A stretch of 6,828 nt of DNA from positions 1 through 6,828 of the forward strand of contig DALTWQ010000067.1 in assembly GCA_029987025.1 (NCBI GenBank), in the 5' to 3' direction. Positions 1-5,664 of the stretch are shown piece by piece. The position numbers were made by a program, and so were the translations under genes. The notes beneath the pieces are model-generated. The model saw only the letters and a program-made list of their open reading frames with translations, did not search any database and was not told where the DNA came from. Source of the stretch: Methanocorpusculum sp. GTDB taxonomy: Archaea; Halobacteriota; Methanomicrobia; Methanomicrobiales; Methanocorpusculaceae. Position 1 is the first letter of the stretch. Each line of letters opens with the position of its first letter.

Positions 1-614
1 GCATTACCTGCTTTTTCCTCAGAAACAGCAGGTTCCTCTTTTTCCGGCAGCGGCGGAGGCGGCCGGTTCGCAGGTCGGCCGCAGGCCCAGAGGTTTTTGA
101 CCATCGAAGCGGGGATTCCTTTGTCGTCCTTTCGTAAGGGGTAAAGTCCCTCAGGGAAATCCTGAGGCAGGAAGAACTTATGAGGTGCATTCCCCAGACC
201 TTCGATTCTGATGCCCAGATACTCGGTCTTTTCCTCTTCAGTGAATGCTGTTCCTTCCATCAAATCAGTGATTGTCGGAAGAACAGGGTTTGACTTCGGC
301 ACATCAAGCGAGAAGACAACAACCGTCTCTGCACCTGCTTCACCGCCGTAGATGGTAAAGATATACTGTACGCGGAGATTTTCATCATCGCGTCCTTTGT
401 CGTATCCTGAGATACAGCATAAGTGCGGGTATGAGATGCTCATTAAAGCCTCTGCCGCCTGATGAACTGCTGATTTGTCAATCGTAATCCAGATGTTTCT
501 GTTTTCCCGCTTTTTCACACCCTCTGTTCGAATCTGCACACGGGAATCAAGGAATGATTTTCCTAACTTTTTCTGCAGCGTGCTGATGATTTCTTCAGGA
601 GATAAGATGGTCAT
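1..614 (-). CDS. mbhK: Membrane-bound hydrogenase subunit MbhK, NuoC/30-kDa-like (3' end outside window)
   Basis: Reading leftward from an ATG at 614, the frame stays open to base 1, giving 204 complete codons and no stop, so the gene is cut by the window edge. It resembles the complex I 30-kDa (NuoC) family in its hydrogenase form. Visible are an SGYD segment at residues 69-72, a P-x-x-N-P-V-L-P segment at 106-113, a degenerate version of the NuoC ERE..D.xGI motif (EEEKTEYLGI, 126-135), and the diagnostic LPQDFPEGLYPLRKD at 149-163. After about residue 180 comes a proline-rich, then acidic/lysine tail (RPPPPLPEKEEP and on), which is not part of the conserved fold. In the family this soluble subunit supports the junction of the small and large hydrogenase subunits on the cytoplasmic face. 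The ATG overlaps the mbhJ stop (ATGA), with GGAGG seven bases upstream fixing the start. Family assignment is firm. The name mbhK rests on gene order. Confidence 0.88.
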   Translation of the reverse strand, partial: MTILSPEEIISTLQKKLGKSFLDSRVQIRTEGVKKRENRNIWITIDKSAVHQAAEALMSISYPHLCCISGYDKGRDDENLRVQYIFTIYGGEAGAETVVVFSLDVPKSNPVLPTITDLMEGTAFTEEEKTEYLGIRIEGLGNAPHKFFLPQDFPEGLYPLRKDDKGIPASMVKNLWACGRPANRPPPPLPEKEEPAVSEEKAGN

Positions 615-1033
615 TTTTCCGCCTCCAGACGTTCAAGTTTTGCAATTGCTGTAACAACACCGTTAATTATCGCTTCAGGTCTCGGTGCACATCCCGGCAC
701 ATAGACATCGACCGGAATAATCTGGTCGACAGGTCCTGCCAGATTGTACGAGTCGGAGAAAACGCCTCCGGACTGTGCACAGGTGCCTACTGCCATAACA
801 ACCTTCGGAGACGGCATCTGCGCATAGACGCGGCGAAGCCGGTCTTCCATCTGTTTGGTAACAGGACCTGTTACGAGAAGCACATCCGCGTGACGTGGTG
901 TTCCCACAAGCTTTACGCCGAAACGTTCTGGGTCGTATCTCGGCGTCAGTGTTGCAACAATTTCAATATCGCAGCCGTTGCAGGAACCTGCGTTGAAATG
1001 GAACACCCACAGGGATTTCGTTAATGCCGTCAT
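611..1033 (-). CDS. mbhJ: Membrane-bound hydrogenase small subunit MbhJ, NuoB-like, 4Fe-4S
   Basis: This 140-residue protein is a short NiFe-hydrogenase small subunit of the NuoB/20-kDa type. Four cysteines in the expected places would bind the proximal 4Fe-4S cluster: C18 and C21 in AGSCNGCDIE, C85 in VGTCA, and C115 in VPGCAPRP. All four are present, so nothing suggests loss of the cluster. There is no twin-arginine signal and no extra ferredoxin domain, as expected for a cytoplasm-facing energy-converting hydrogenase. The subunit would pass electrons between the MbhN-type ferredoxin clusters and the NiFe site of MbhL, both outside the window. Its ATG overlaps the mbhI stop by four bases, and GGTGAT lies six bases upstream. 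Its own stop overlaps the mbhK start. NuoB itself or the Mbx/Mbs sulfane reductase small subunit would carry the same motif. The surrounding genes favour Mbh. Confidence 0.93.
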   Translation of the reverse strand: MTALTKSLWVFHFNAGSCNGCDIEIVATLTPRYDPERFGVKLVGTPRHADVLLVTGPVTKQMEDRLRRVYAQMPSPKVVMAVGTCAQSGGVFSDSYNLAGPVDQIIPVDVYVPGCAPRPEAIINGVVTAIAKLERLEAEK

Positions 1034-1368
1034 ATGAGAATCACCACCACGAAGATAATAACCAGCCCTATCAGGAACCAGCCGATGTAGTCATTCAGGA
1101 CGCCGGAATGGATGGGAACCAGTTTATCATAGTAACCCTTCAATGCGCGGGTAAATCCGTAGTAGAGGTTTCCTCCGCGGACGTGGGTGTCTGATGCAGA
1201 CGGCTCATCATTTCCGGAAAGGTAGGGTTTGGTCTGCTCGGTCTCCTTATCATAATCCTTTCTTCCGAACTTCAGAATGATACAGGATATGAGAAGGGCA
1301 GCTGCCATTACCACAATCCATACGAGCGGATTCCAGAATCCGAAACCTGTTGAAAGAAGCCCTATCAT
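1030..1368 (-). CDS. mbhI: Membrane-bound hydrogenase linker subunit MbhI
   Basis: A 112-residue membrane protein with two hydrophobic helices, at about residues 12-33 and 93-112. They are joined by a polar loop with the segment TKPYLSGN (46-53) and then HVRGGNLYYGFTRALKGYYD (62-81). A KPYLSG-type segment before the last helices recurs in the C-terminal parts of energy-converting hydrogenase antiporter-like subunits. The small size and place between the MrpD-like mbhH and the NuoB-like mbhJ match MbhI of archaeal Mbh operons. Its inferred role is to tie the ion-translocating half to the hydrogenase half. It has no redox cysteines; C29 sits inside the first helix. The ATG overlaps the mbhH stop by four bases, with GGAGG six bases upstream. 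Family naming leans on position, since small membrane proteins carry few diagnostic residues. Confidence 0.82.
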   Translation of the reverse strand: MIGLLSTGFGFWNPLVWIVVMAAALLISCIILKFGRKDYDKETEQTKPYLSGNDEPSASDTHVRGGNLYYGFTRALKGYYDKLVPIHSGVLNDYIGWFLIGLVIIFVVVILI

Positions 1369-2933
1369 AATCCGCCTCCGAGAACTGCTGAAATATATGT
1401 GCCGCTGTTAAGCAGTGCATCTGCTGCAGGAGCCACCAGCGTGTCAACGAAGAAGCCCGGGAAGATACCAAGAACCACAACGAAGACGGTAAGAATAATC
1501 ATACCGGCAATCATCGGTTTTGGTGCTTCCTTTACTGCTGCAAACTCGGTCTGCTTCGGACCGAGGAACAGCGAGTGGAACACCTTCATAAACGATGCCA
1601 GGGTTAAGATACTGACAACCATGGCGATGATGGATAATACCGGGCTGAAGGCAAACACAGACTCGTAAATCATCAGTTTGCTTGCGAATCCGTTAAACGG
1701 CGGAATTCCGGCGATTGCTAAGGCCCCAATCAGGAAGAAGACCATTGTCCACTTCATATTGTGTCCGAGACCGCCGAGCTTGCTGATGCTCCAGACACCG
1801 GTGCGGTAGATAACAGCACCTACGGCGAGGAACAGGAGTCCCTTGTACATCGCGTGGTTGAAGATATGGAACAGACCTCCCTCCATGGCTGTTGTACCGT
1901 ACGCGGCAAGGGCTGCTGCATCATGCAGAACACATAAACAGACACCGACGCCAAGAAGCATATAGCCTGTCTGGGACACCGCGTGGTAGGCAAGAAGACG
2001 TTTTACATCCTTCTGCGGAAGAGCCATGGTAACTCCTATCACCATTGAAAGAAGGCCGAGAATAATAACAACCCATCCGACGGTTATCGTGTTGAAGACA
2101 CCGTTGTAGACGGTAAAGAGGATTCTGAAGATTCCATACAGACCTGCCTGGGAGGCAACAATCATCAGAGCGGTAACGCCTGATGGTGCAACCGAGTATG
2201 CATCAGGTGTTGCAAAGTGGAACGGAACAGAACCTGCCTTCATGGCAAGGGCTGCAACGAACAGAACCAGAGCAGTGATGGTAATCGCGTTCGGTGCAAT
2301 CTGCGAGGCGATGTAGGCCATGTTCAGCGAATCATACTGCGAATACAGAAGACCGATGCCTAAAAGGACCATCAGTCCGCCAATCGTATTTACGACAGCG
2401 TACTTGATTGCGCCTTCAACAGCGATTCCTCCTTTGCGGTGATATGAAACAAGCGCTGCTGCTGCAAGCGAGTTGATTTCGAGGAACACAAAGAAGTTGA
2501 ACAGATCGCCTGTTGAAACCATGCCGAAGATACCGGCGGTTAAGAGCAGGAATAAGGTATAGCACTCGGTCTTTCCGCTTCTTTCCTTCTGAGATGCGGT
2601 AAGATACAGCATCGCGGCAACTGCCACAATCGAAGCAGAGATGAGCATGAAAGCGCCGAAGGCATCTATGGTGAAGATAATTCTGACAGGAATACCTGCG
2701 GAATCGACAACCGCCTGGGTACCTGCACCGACGCCGAAGACATACACAAGAGGACCTGTAATAAGAACACGCACTGCAGTTGCGATAGCGACAGCGGCAG
2801 ATGCAAGAACTGCAAATATTGCCCACGGAGTTCTGACCTTAGGCAGGAATCTGCCGAAGAGCGGCGTTAAGAACGCTCCAAAGAGCGGAACGGCGATTAA
2901 GAGCGCCGGCAGGTTATCTAAGATGACGCTCAT
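1365..2933 (-). CDS. mbhH: MrpD/NuoN-type ion-translocating subunit MbhH
   Basis: A 522-residue polytopic protein of the proton-conducting membrane transporter family (NuoL/M/N, MrpA/D), with roughly fourteen hydrophobic segments. The charged residues of this family's half-channels are visible. E152 lies in FFVFLEINS (helix 5). K232 begins MKAGSVPFHFATPDAYSVAPSG, the strongest signature. K308 and K311 lie in QKDVKRLLAYHAVSQTGYM. H360 and K364 lie in FNHAMYKGLLF, and K419 in NGFASKL. Complete key residues and full length indicate a functional antiporter-like subunit. In Mbh complexes this subunit is taken to move H+ or Na+ in response to the hydrogenase reaction. The ATG overlaps the mbhG stop (ATGA), with GGAGG eight bases upstream. 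It is the only large antiporter subunit in the visible operon and is followed by mbhI rather than a second copy. Confidence 0.93.
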   Translation of the reverse strand: MSVILDNLPALLIAVPLFGAFLTPLFGRFLPKVRTPWAIFAVLASAAVAIATAVRVLITGPLVYVFGVGAGTQAVVDSAGIPVRIIFTIDAFGAFMLISASIVAVAAMLYLTASQKERSGKTECYTLFLLLTAGIFGMVSTGDLFNFFVFLEINSLAAAALVSYHRKGGIAVEGAIKYAVVNTIGGLMVLLGIGLLYSQYDSLNMAYIASQIAPNAITITALVLFVAALAMKAGSVPFHFATPDAYSVAPSGVTALMIVASQAGLYGIFRILFTVYNGVFNTITVGWVVIILGLLSMVIGVTMALPQKDVKRLLAYHAVSQTGYMLLGVGVCLCVLHDAAALAAYGTTAMEGGLFHIFNHAMYKGLLFLAVGAVIYRTGVWSISKLGGLGHNMKWTMVFFLIGALAIAGIPPFNGFASKLMIYESVFAFSPVLSIIAMVVSILTLASFMKVFHSLFLGPKQTEFAAVKEAPKPMIAGMIILTVFVVVLGIFPGFFVDTLVAPAADALLNSGTYISAVLGGGL

Positions 2934-3271
2934 TTCTTCAGCCTCCTCATTTTATCGGTATTAACCGTACCGTACTTTTTCCAGATAACCATAATGAATC
3001 CGAGAATCATTGCCGTTGTTGCAACACCGATAACGATATTGGTAAGCGTAAGCGCCTGTACCGTCGGAAGAACCATGGCGGTGCTTGGAGCATTTGCAAA
3101 GATAGGAGCAACGCCTCCTTCACGGTAACCCAGGGACACAAGGAACAGATTTACCGCACCTTCGAGGATTCCAAGCGCCATAACCATCTTAATCATGTTG
3201 CGTTTGATAAGCATAATCAGAAATGCAATTCCTATGAGAACTGCAACCGCGATTAACGGTATTGCCATCAT
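2930..3271 (-). CDS. mbhG: MrpC/NuoK-like subunit MbhG
   Basis: A 113-residue membrane protein of the MrpC/NuoK family with three hydrophobic helices (about 4-22, 28-48 and 72-97). Family signatures are LIKRNMIKMVMALGILEGAVN (21-41), with the conserved membrane glutamate E37 that corresponds to NuoK Glu36, and LPTVQALTLTNIVIGVA (68-84). The C-terminus is basic and presumably cytoplasmic. In the Mrp module it pairs with the MrpD-like subunit, here mbhH directly downstream. The start is slightly ambiguous. ATG codons occur at 3271 and 3268, and AGGTGAT (3277-3283) lies five bases from the first and eight from the second. The first gives overlap with the mbhF stop and is used here; the second would remove one residue. 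The stop overlaps the mbhH start by four bases. Confidence 0.92.
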   Translation of the reverse strand: MMAIPLIAVAVLIGIAFLIMLIKRNMIKMVMALGILEGAVNLFLVSLGYREGGVAPIFANAPSTAMVLPTVQALTLTNIVIGVATTAMILGFIMVIWKKYGTVNTDKMRRLKK

Positions 3272-3792
3272 TTTGCATCACCTGCCTTTTCTTCGGCTTT
3301 CGCCTCAGCTGCATCGTCTTCAGCCTGTGTGGTCTCACGCAGTCCCTTAAACATGTACAGAACAACAACAGAAAGTGCGCCGAACACCTCGAATCCTATG
3401 GCGATATTTAAGACCGGAATAATACCTCCGGTCCAGAGGTCGCCTGCGGTAATGCCGTATGCTACAGCATTGCCGAAGAGTCCGCCTGAAGCGTTGAGCC
3501 AGTTTACGAGGAAACCGGATGCGGCAACAATTCCGGCAAGAGCTGTGCAGATGAAAAGAATCAGTCCGGCCGACTCGAAGAGCTTGATGTTTTTAACGGA
3601 CGGCATGAATGATTCACCTTCGGCAAGTGCGAAACTTGCCGCAAGAAGCGCAACACCGGTTGCGATAATTGCCCCGCCCTGGAATCCTCCTCCCGGGGAT
3701 AAGTGACCGTGGACAACTACATAGAATCCGAAGATGAAGATAATCGGAACAAGCAGCCGTGCCGCAGATTTGGCGATAGGTCCTGATGACAT
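3268..3792 (-). CDS. mbhF: MrpB-like (MnhB domain) subunit MbhF
   Basis: A 174-residue membrane protein with an MnhB domain. Diagnostic segments are FYVVVHGHLSPGGGFQGGA (23-41) and LNIAIGFEVFGALSVVVL (128-145), with E135 in the last helix. Four hydrophobic stretches fit the family. After the final helix a low-complexity Ala/Glu/Lys/Asp tail (about 155-174, ending EEKAGDAK) extends into the cytoplasm and is not a conserved part of the domain. Its coding sequence also contains the ribosome-binding site of mbhG. The subunit belongs to the Mrp-like ion module. The ATG overlaps the mbhE stop in the form TGATG, with AGGAGG (3801-3806) eight bases upstream. The end of the tail resembles the tail of mbhK in both protein and DNA (see findings). 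Confidence 0.92.
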   Translation of the reverse strand: MSSGPIAKSAARLLVPIIFIFGFYVVVHGHLSPGGGFQGGAIIATGVALLAASFALAEGESFMPSVKNIKLFESAGLILFICTALAGIVAASGFLVNWLNASGGLFGNAVAYGITAGDLWTGGIIPVLNIAIGFEVFGALSVVVLYMFKGLRETTQAEDDAAEAKAEEKAGDAK

Positions 3793-4073
3793 CAGTGCAG
3801 CCTCCTGAAAAGCATGATAATCGCCAGAACTGCAACGAACAGAACCGTCGCCTCACCCAATGTATCAAAACCGCGGTAGTCAAACACAATTGCAGTTACT
3901 GCGTTTGCAGAACCGGTCTCGACTTCCGTATTGTCGATGTAGTAGTCATCTGTGGCAGTCTCTGCCGGAGCGCCGAAGGTGATACCCAGAGCCGGAATCA
4001 GCACAATCACGAAAATGGCGACTGCAAGAATTATAGCGACAGGCTTTCCGATTGATATCGTATCTTTATCCAT
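3792..4073 (-). CDS. mbhE: MrpA C-terminal-like subunit MbhE
   Basis: A 93-residue membrane protein when started at the ATG at 4073. It has one N-terminal helix (about 11-33), an extracytoplasmic-looking acidic loop (35-55), the signature NAVTAIVFDYRGFDTLGE (57-74) and a final helix (75-90). That signature is found near the C-terminus of MrpA in Mrp antiporters and as the separate subunit MbhE in archaeal Mbh operons. E74 is the conserved acidic residue. Start choice: the frame is open up to an ATG at 4160, but that would lie deep inside mbhD. An ATG at 4082 touches AGGAGG (4083-4088) with no spacing. The ATG at 4073 has nine bases of spacing and lies one base after the mbhD stop, so it is preferred. 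The stop overlaps the mbhF start. Confidence 0.9.
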   Translation of the reverse strand: MDKDTISIGKPVAIILAVAIFVIVLIPALGITFGAPAETATDDYYIDNTEVETGSANAVTAIVFDYRGFDTLGEATVLFVAVLAIIMLFRRLH

Positions 4074-4074
4074 A

Positions 4075-4326
4075 TCAGTCATCCTCCTGACGTTTTGTGC
4101 CTTTAATTGCGATGATAAAGATAACCGTGGAAATTCCTGCACCAATTGCGGCTTCTGCAATGGCTACATCAGGCGCCTGCAGAACAAAGAACTCAAGGGC
4201 TAAGAGGAAACTGAACGCGGCAAATGCGATAGAGGCTGCAATGAGGTCTTTAATCCAGAAGACTGCAGCCGCACAGACGACTGCGCCAATCAGGAAGAGG
4301 ATATGAAGAATTATAAGCGGGTCCAT
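4075..4326 (-). CDS. mbhD: DUF4040 (MrpA helix-bundle-like) subunit MbhD
   Basis: An 83-residue, three-helix membrane protein of the DUF4040 family. The key segment is QAPDVAIAEAAIGAGISTVIF (50-70), with D53 and E58 as conserved membrane-embedded acids. K26 and D27 follow the first helix, and the C-terminus is short and charged (KRQEDD). In standard Mrp antiporters this unit is fused into the C-terminal part of MrpA. In Mbh complexes it is a separate subunit followed by MbhE, as here. In the family it is thought to form part of the ion pathway near the membrane-module junction. The start codon shares one base with the mbhC stop (TAATG), and GGAGGAG about nine bases upstream is a clear ribosome-binding site. 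Confidence 0.92.
   Translation of the reverse strand: MDPLIILHILFLIGAVVCAAAVFWIKDLIAASIAFAAFSFLLALEFFVLQAPDVAIAEAAIGAGISTVIFIIAIKGTKRQEDD
4083..4088 (-). promoter_or_regulatory. Ribosome-binding site deciding the mbhE start
   Basis: AGGAGG on the minus strand, inside the 3' end of mbhD. The ATG at 4080-4082 follows it immediately, which is too close for normal initiation, whereas the ATG at 4071-4073 lies nine bases downstream. This supports the 93-residue form of MbhE over longer readings. Confidence 0.75.
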
Positions 4327-4673
4327 TATTTTTTCTCCTCCTGTAAGGCGTTAACGGAAACTTTCGGAAGATGACCTGATTTGTGTGCTCCTCTTGCAAT
4401 GATATGCGTCGAAGTTGTTGCCGTAATCAGGATGATTACAATCGCAAATGCGGCATGGAAGATGAAGTTCGTGTATCCGGCGTTTCCGGATGCAATCTCG
4501 TTTGCGGCAAAAACAATTACCCCTGCTGCTGCAAAGAGCAGACCGAAACTGCCGATTAATCCTGCGGCATGAACTCTGGTGTAGAAGTCCGGGAACCGGA
4601 ATAATCCGATAACACCCAGTATGGAAAACACTGCAGAGATGATGAGGAGAATCAGAACAACAATCTCAATCAT
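4326..4673 (-). CDS. mbhC: MrpG-like (MnhG) subunit MbhC
   Basis: A 115-residue membrane protein with three hydrophobic helices and the two MnhG signatures: GLFRFPDFYTRVHAAG (23-38) and TSTHIIARGAHKSG (87-100). H35 and H90 lie within these conserved stretches. A hydrophilic C-terminal tail (101-115) ends EEKK. It belongs to the Mrp-like ion-translocating half of the complex, next to the MrpE- and MrpF-like subunits. The ATG overlaps the mbhB stop by four bases (ATGA), with AGGAGG six bases upstream. The length is normal for the family and no key segment is missing. Confidence 0.93.
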   Translation of the reverse strand: MIEIVVLILLIISAVFSILGVIGLFRFPDFYTRVHAAGLIGSFGLLFAAAGVIVFAANEIASGNAGYTNFIFHAAFAIVIILITATTSTHIIARGAHKSGHLPKVSVNALQEEKK

Positions 4674-4939
4674 TTGATGCCTCCTGCAAGGTATTTGCTG
4701 ATATAGATGGTCGCAACAAACGACAGCAGTGCATAGACTACGGCGATGTCGATAAAGATTGGTTCAGCAAATGCGGCGGATAATACAAACATCACAATGA
4801 CAACGAGCACATTGATGACATCAAGTGCGAGCATTTTATCTGCGGACGTTTTTCCGGTAAGAAGCCTGATTACGGTTACCAGAATCAGTACTGCAAAAAG
4901 AATTGCAGATATGGTAAAGATAAAAGGCAGCTCAATCAT
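4670..4939 (-). CDS. mbhB: MrpF-like (MnhF) subunit MbhB
   Basis: An 89-residue membrane protein with three hydrophobic helices, matching MrpF/MnhF in length and motif. Visible are VIRLLTGKTSADKMLALDVIN (23-43), with D34 and D40, and FIDIAVVYALLSFVATIYISKYL (62-84), with D64. These aspartates are the conserved polar residues of the family. In the complex it packs with the MrpE- and MrpG-like subunits encoded on either side. The ATG overlaps the mbhA stop by four bases, and AGGAGG lies eight bases upstream within the end of mbhA, typical of coupled translation. Its own stop overlaps the mbhC start. Confidence 0.92.
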   Translation of the reverse strand: MIELPFIFTISAILFAVLILVTVIRLLTGKTSADKMLALDVINVLVVIVMFVLSAAFAEPIFIDIAVVYALLSFVATIYISKYLAGGIK

Positions 4940-5475
4940 TCGCAGATCCTCCTAATCCATGCGGCAAGGTTGATGATGTTGAAAATCTTTTTCGCTTCAA
5001 CGGTTTTCTTCGGTTTTTCGCCGCCGTCGAGGAAATGGACGTAGAGCGATTTGTCATTCTCGTCAGCCTCAACGGTAAATGACCCCGGCTGATAGGTAAG
5101 TGACGCTGAAAGAAGCAGTTCTCCTAAATCTGTTTTCATCGGAGATTCCACTTTTCGTACCGCCGGGCGGATGTTTCGTCCGGAGATGATGCTCCATGCG
5201 ACCTTGAGGTTCGAGATGGTGAGTTCAATTACGAACGGAATGATGTAGATGATTAACAGAATCCATCTGAGCGGATTAAACATTCGTGCCGCAGATGCAG
5301 GTACGAATTTTCTGCAGAGAAAACCTACGAGCAAAGCCAGAAGAAGACCTATGATAAGTTCAGGTACTGACCAGAGAAGAACTGCACTGGTTTCTGTTGC
5401 AGAACCTGCGGATAAAACCAGATAGATGATAAAAGCGGCTGACGCTGCAAGTGCAGCTGATGCAAGGCGTGTCAT
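4936..5475 (-). CDS. mbhA: MrpE-like (MnhE) subunit MbhA, first gene of the operon
   Basis: A 179-residue protein of the MrpE/MnhE family. The N-terminal half holds hydrophobic helices (about 8-24, 38-54 and 68-88). The C-terminal half is a soluble domain with NLKVAWSIISGRNIRP (89-104) and the family segment SLTYQPGSFTVE (125-136), followed by LYVHFLD (144-150). MrpE-like subunits open mbh operons, and here it is the first gene, with a promoter region but no close gene upstream. The ATG at 5475 has GGGTGAT (5481-5487) five bases upstream, complementary to the archaeal 16S 3' end, so this transcript is leadered. The codons before it contain a stop in frame, which excludes a longer N-terminus. 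A 14-codon open frame ends on this start codon (see findings). Confidence 0.91.
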   Translation of the reverse strand: MTRLASAALAASAAFIIYLVLSAGSATETSAVLLWSVPELIIGLLLALLVGFLCRKFVPASAARMFNPLRWILLIIYIIPFVIELTISNLKVAWSIISGRNIRPAVRKVESPMKTDLGELLLSASLTYQPGSFTVEADENDKSLYVHFLDGGEKPKKTVEAKKIFNIINLAAWIRRICE

Positions 5476-5480
5476 ACGTC

Positions 5481-5487
5481 ATCACCC
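5481..5487 (-). promoter_or_regulatory. Ribosome-binding site of mbhA
   Basis: GGGTGAT on the minus strand, five bases before the mbhA ATG. It pairs with the GGTGAT-complementary part of the archaeal 16S rRNA 3' end. It also lies inside the short upstream open frame at 5472-5516, so translating that frame could expose or block it. Confidence 0.7.
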
Positions 5488-5549
5488 ATTGTCCAATACA
5501 TAATTAGATGTGTCATCGGGTTACTTCCTAATGTGTAGAATAACATTGG

Positions 5550-5566
5550 TTTTATAGCATATAAAA
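5550..5566. repeat. Perfect 17-bp palindrome over the mbh TATA box
   Basis: TTTTATA, a 3-base spacer GCA, then TATAAAA: two perfect 7-base inverted arms. It covers the predicted box A, so it could be an operator at which a dimeric repressor blocks TBP, or two TATA boxes facing opposite ways. AT-rich symmetry is easily produced by chance in TATA sequences, so the function is unproven. Confidence 0.5.
5557..5566 (-). promoter_or_regulatory. Predicted TATA box of the mbh operon
   Basis: On the minus strand the sequence TTTTATATGC reads as an archaeal box A, preceded by GAATCC where a BRE would sit. A start about 25 bases downstream would fall near 5536, giving a leader of roughly 60 bases before mbhA. 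The overlapping complement (CTATAAAA, 5550-5557 on the same strand) is a second possible box about ten bases closer. No other strong box lies between here and the mbhA start. This is a prediction from consensus and spacing only. Confidence 0.6.
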
Positions 5567-5581
5567 GGATTCGAGTTAATC

Positions 5582-5601
5582 TGAGTGATTCATTGAGTGA
5601 T
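5582..5601. repeat. Direct repeat TGAGTGAT upstream of the mbh promoter
   Basis: TGAGTGAT occurs at 5582-5589 and again at 5594-5601, a period of 12 bases, slightly over one helical turn. It starts about 16 bases upstream of the predicted mbh TATA box (minus-strand sense), where archaeal activators commonly bind. This is a candidate regulator site seen only as a repeat. Confidence 0.4.
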
Positions 5602-5658
5602 GAAAGGATTTTGAAGATAAACGCCGGCAAAACTCAGGTTATGGAAATTACGGATGTG

Positions 5659-5664
5659 AAAAAA
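5659..5664 (-). terminator. Possible T-run terminator of the lipoprotein gene
   Basis: Six consecutive T on the minus strand (CTTTTTTC), 26 bases after the stop codon of the gene at 5690-6073. There is no clear hairpin. Short T-runs alone are sufficient terminators in many archaea. It would separate that gene from the mbh operon, which lies on the same strand downstream. Confidence 0.45.

Noticed and set aside
1250..4055. Several plus- and minus-strand open frames of 60 to 140 codons overlapping the mbh genes (for example 2416-2826 minus, 2641-2964 plus, 3329-3706 plus, 3614-3889 minus)
   Set aside because: They lie fully within strongly supported genes in other frames, have low-complexity or Cys/Arg/Ser-rich translations, and lack ribosome-binding sites in the right place.
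4074..4160. Longer MbhE start at 4160 or 4082
   Set aside because: The first would overlap most of the mbhD 3' half with no support. The second has no spacing to its ribosome-binding site.
611..5475. A stand-alone Mrp Na+/H+ antiporter operon
   Set aside because: The Mrp-like genes are followed without a break by MbhI-, NuoB- and NuoC-like genes, and the order E, F, G, DUF4040, MrpA-tail, B, C, D differs from mrpABCDEFG. It lacks a full MrpA in the visible part.
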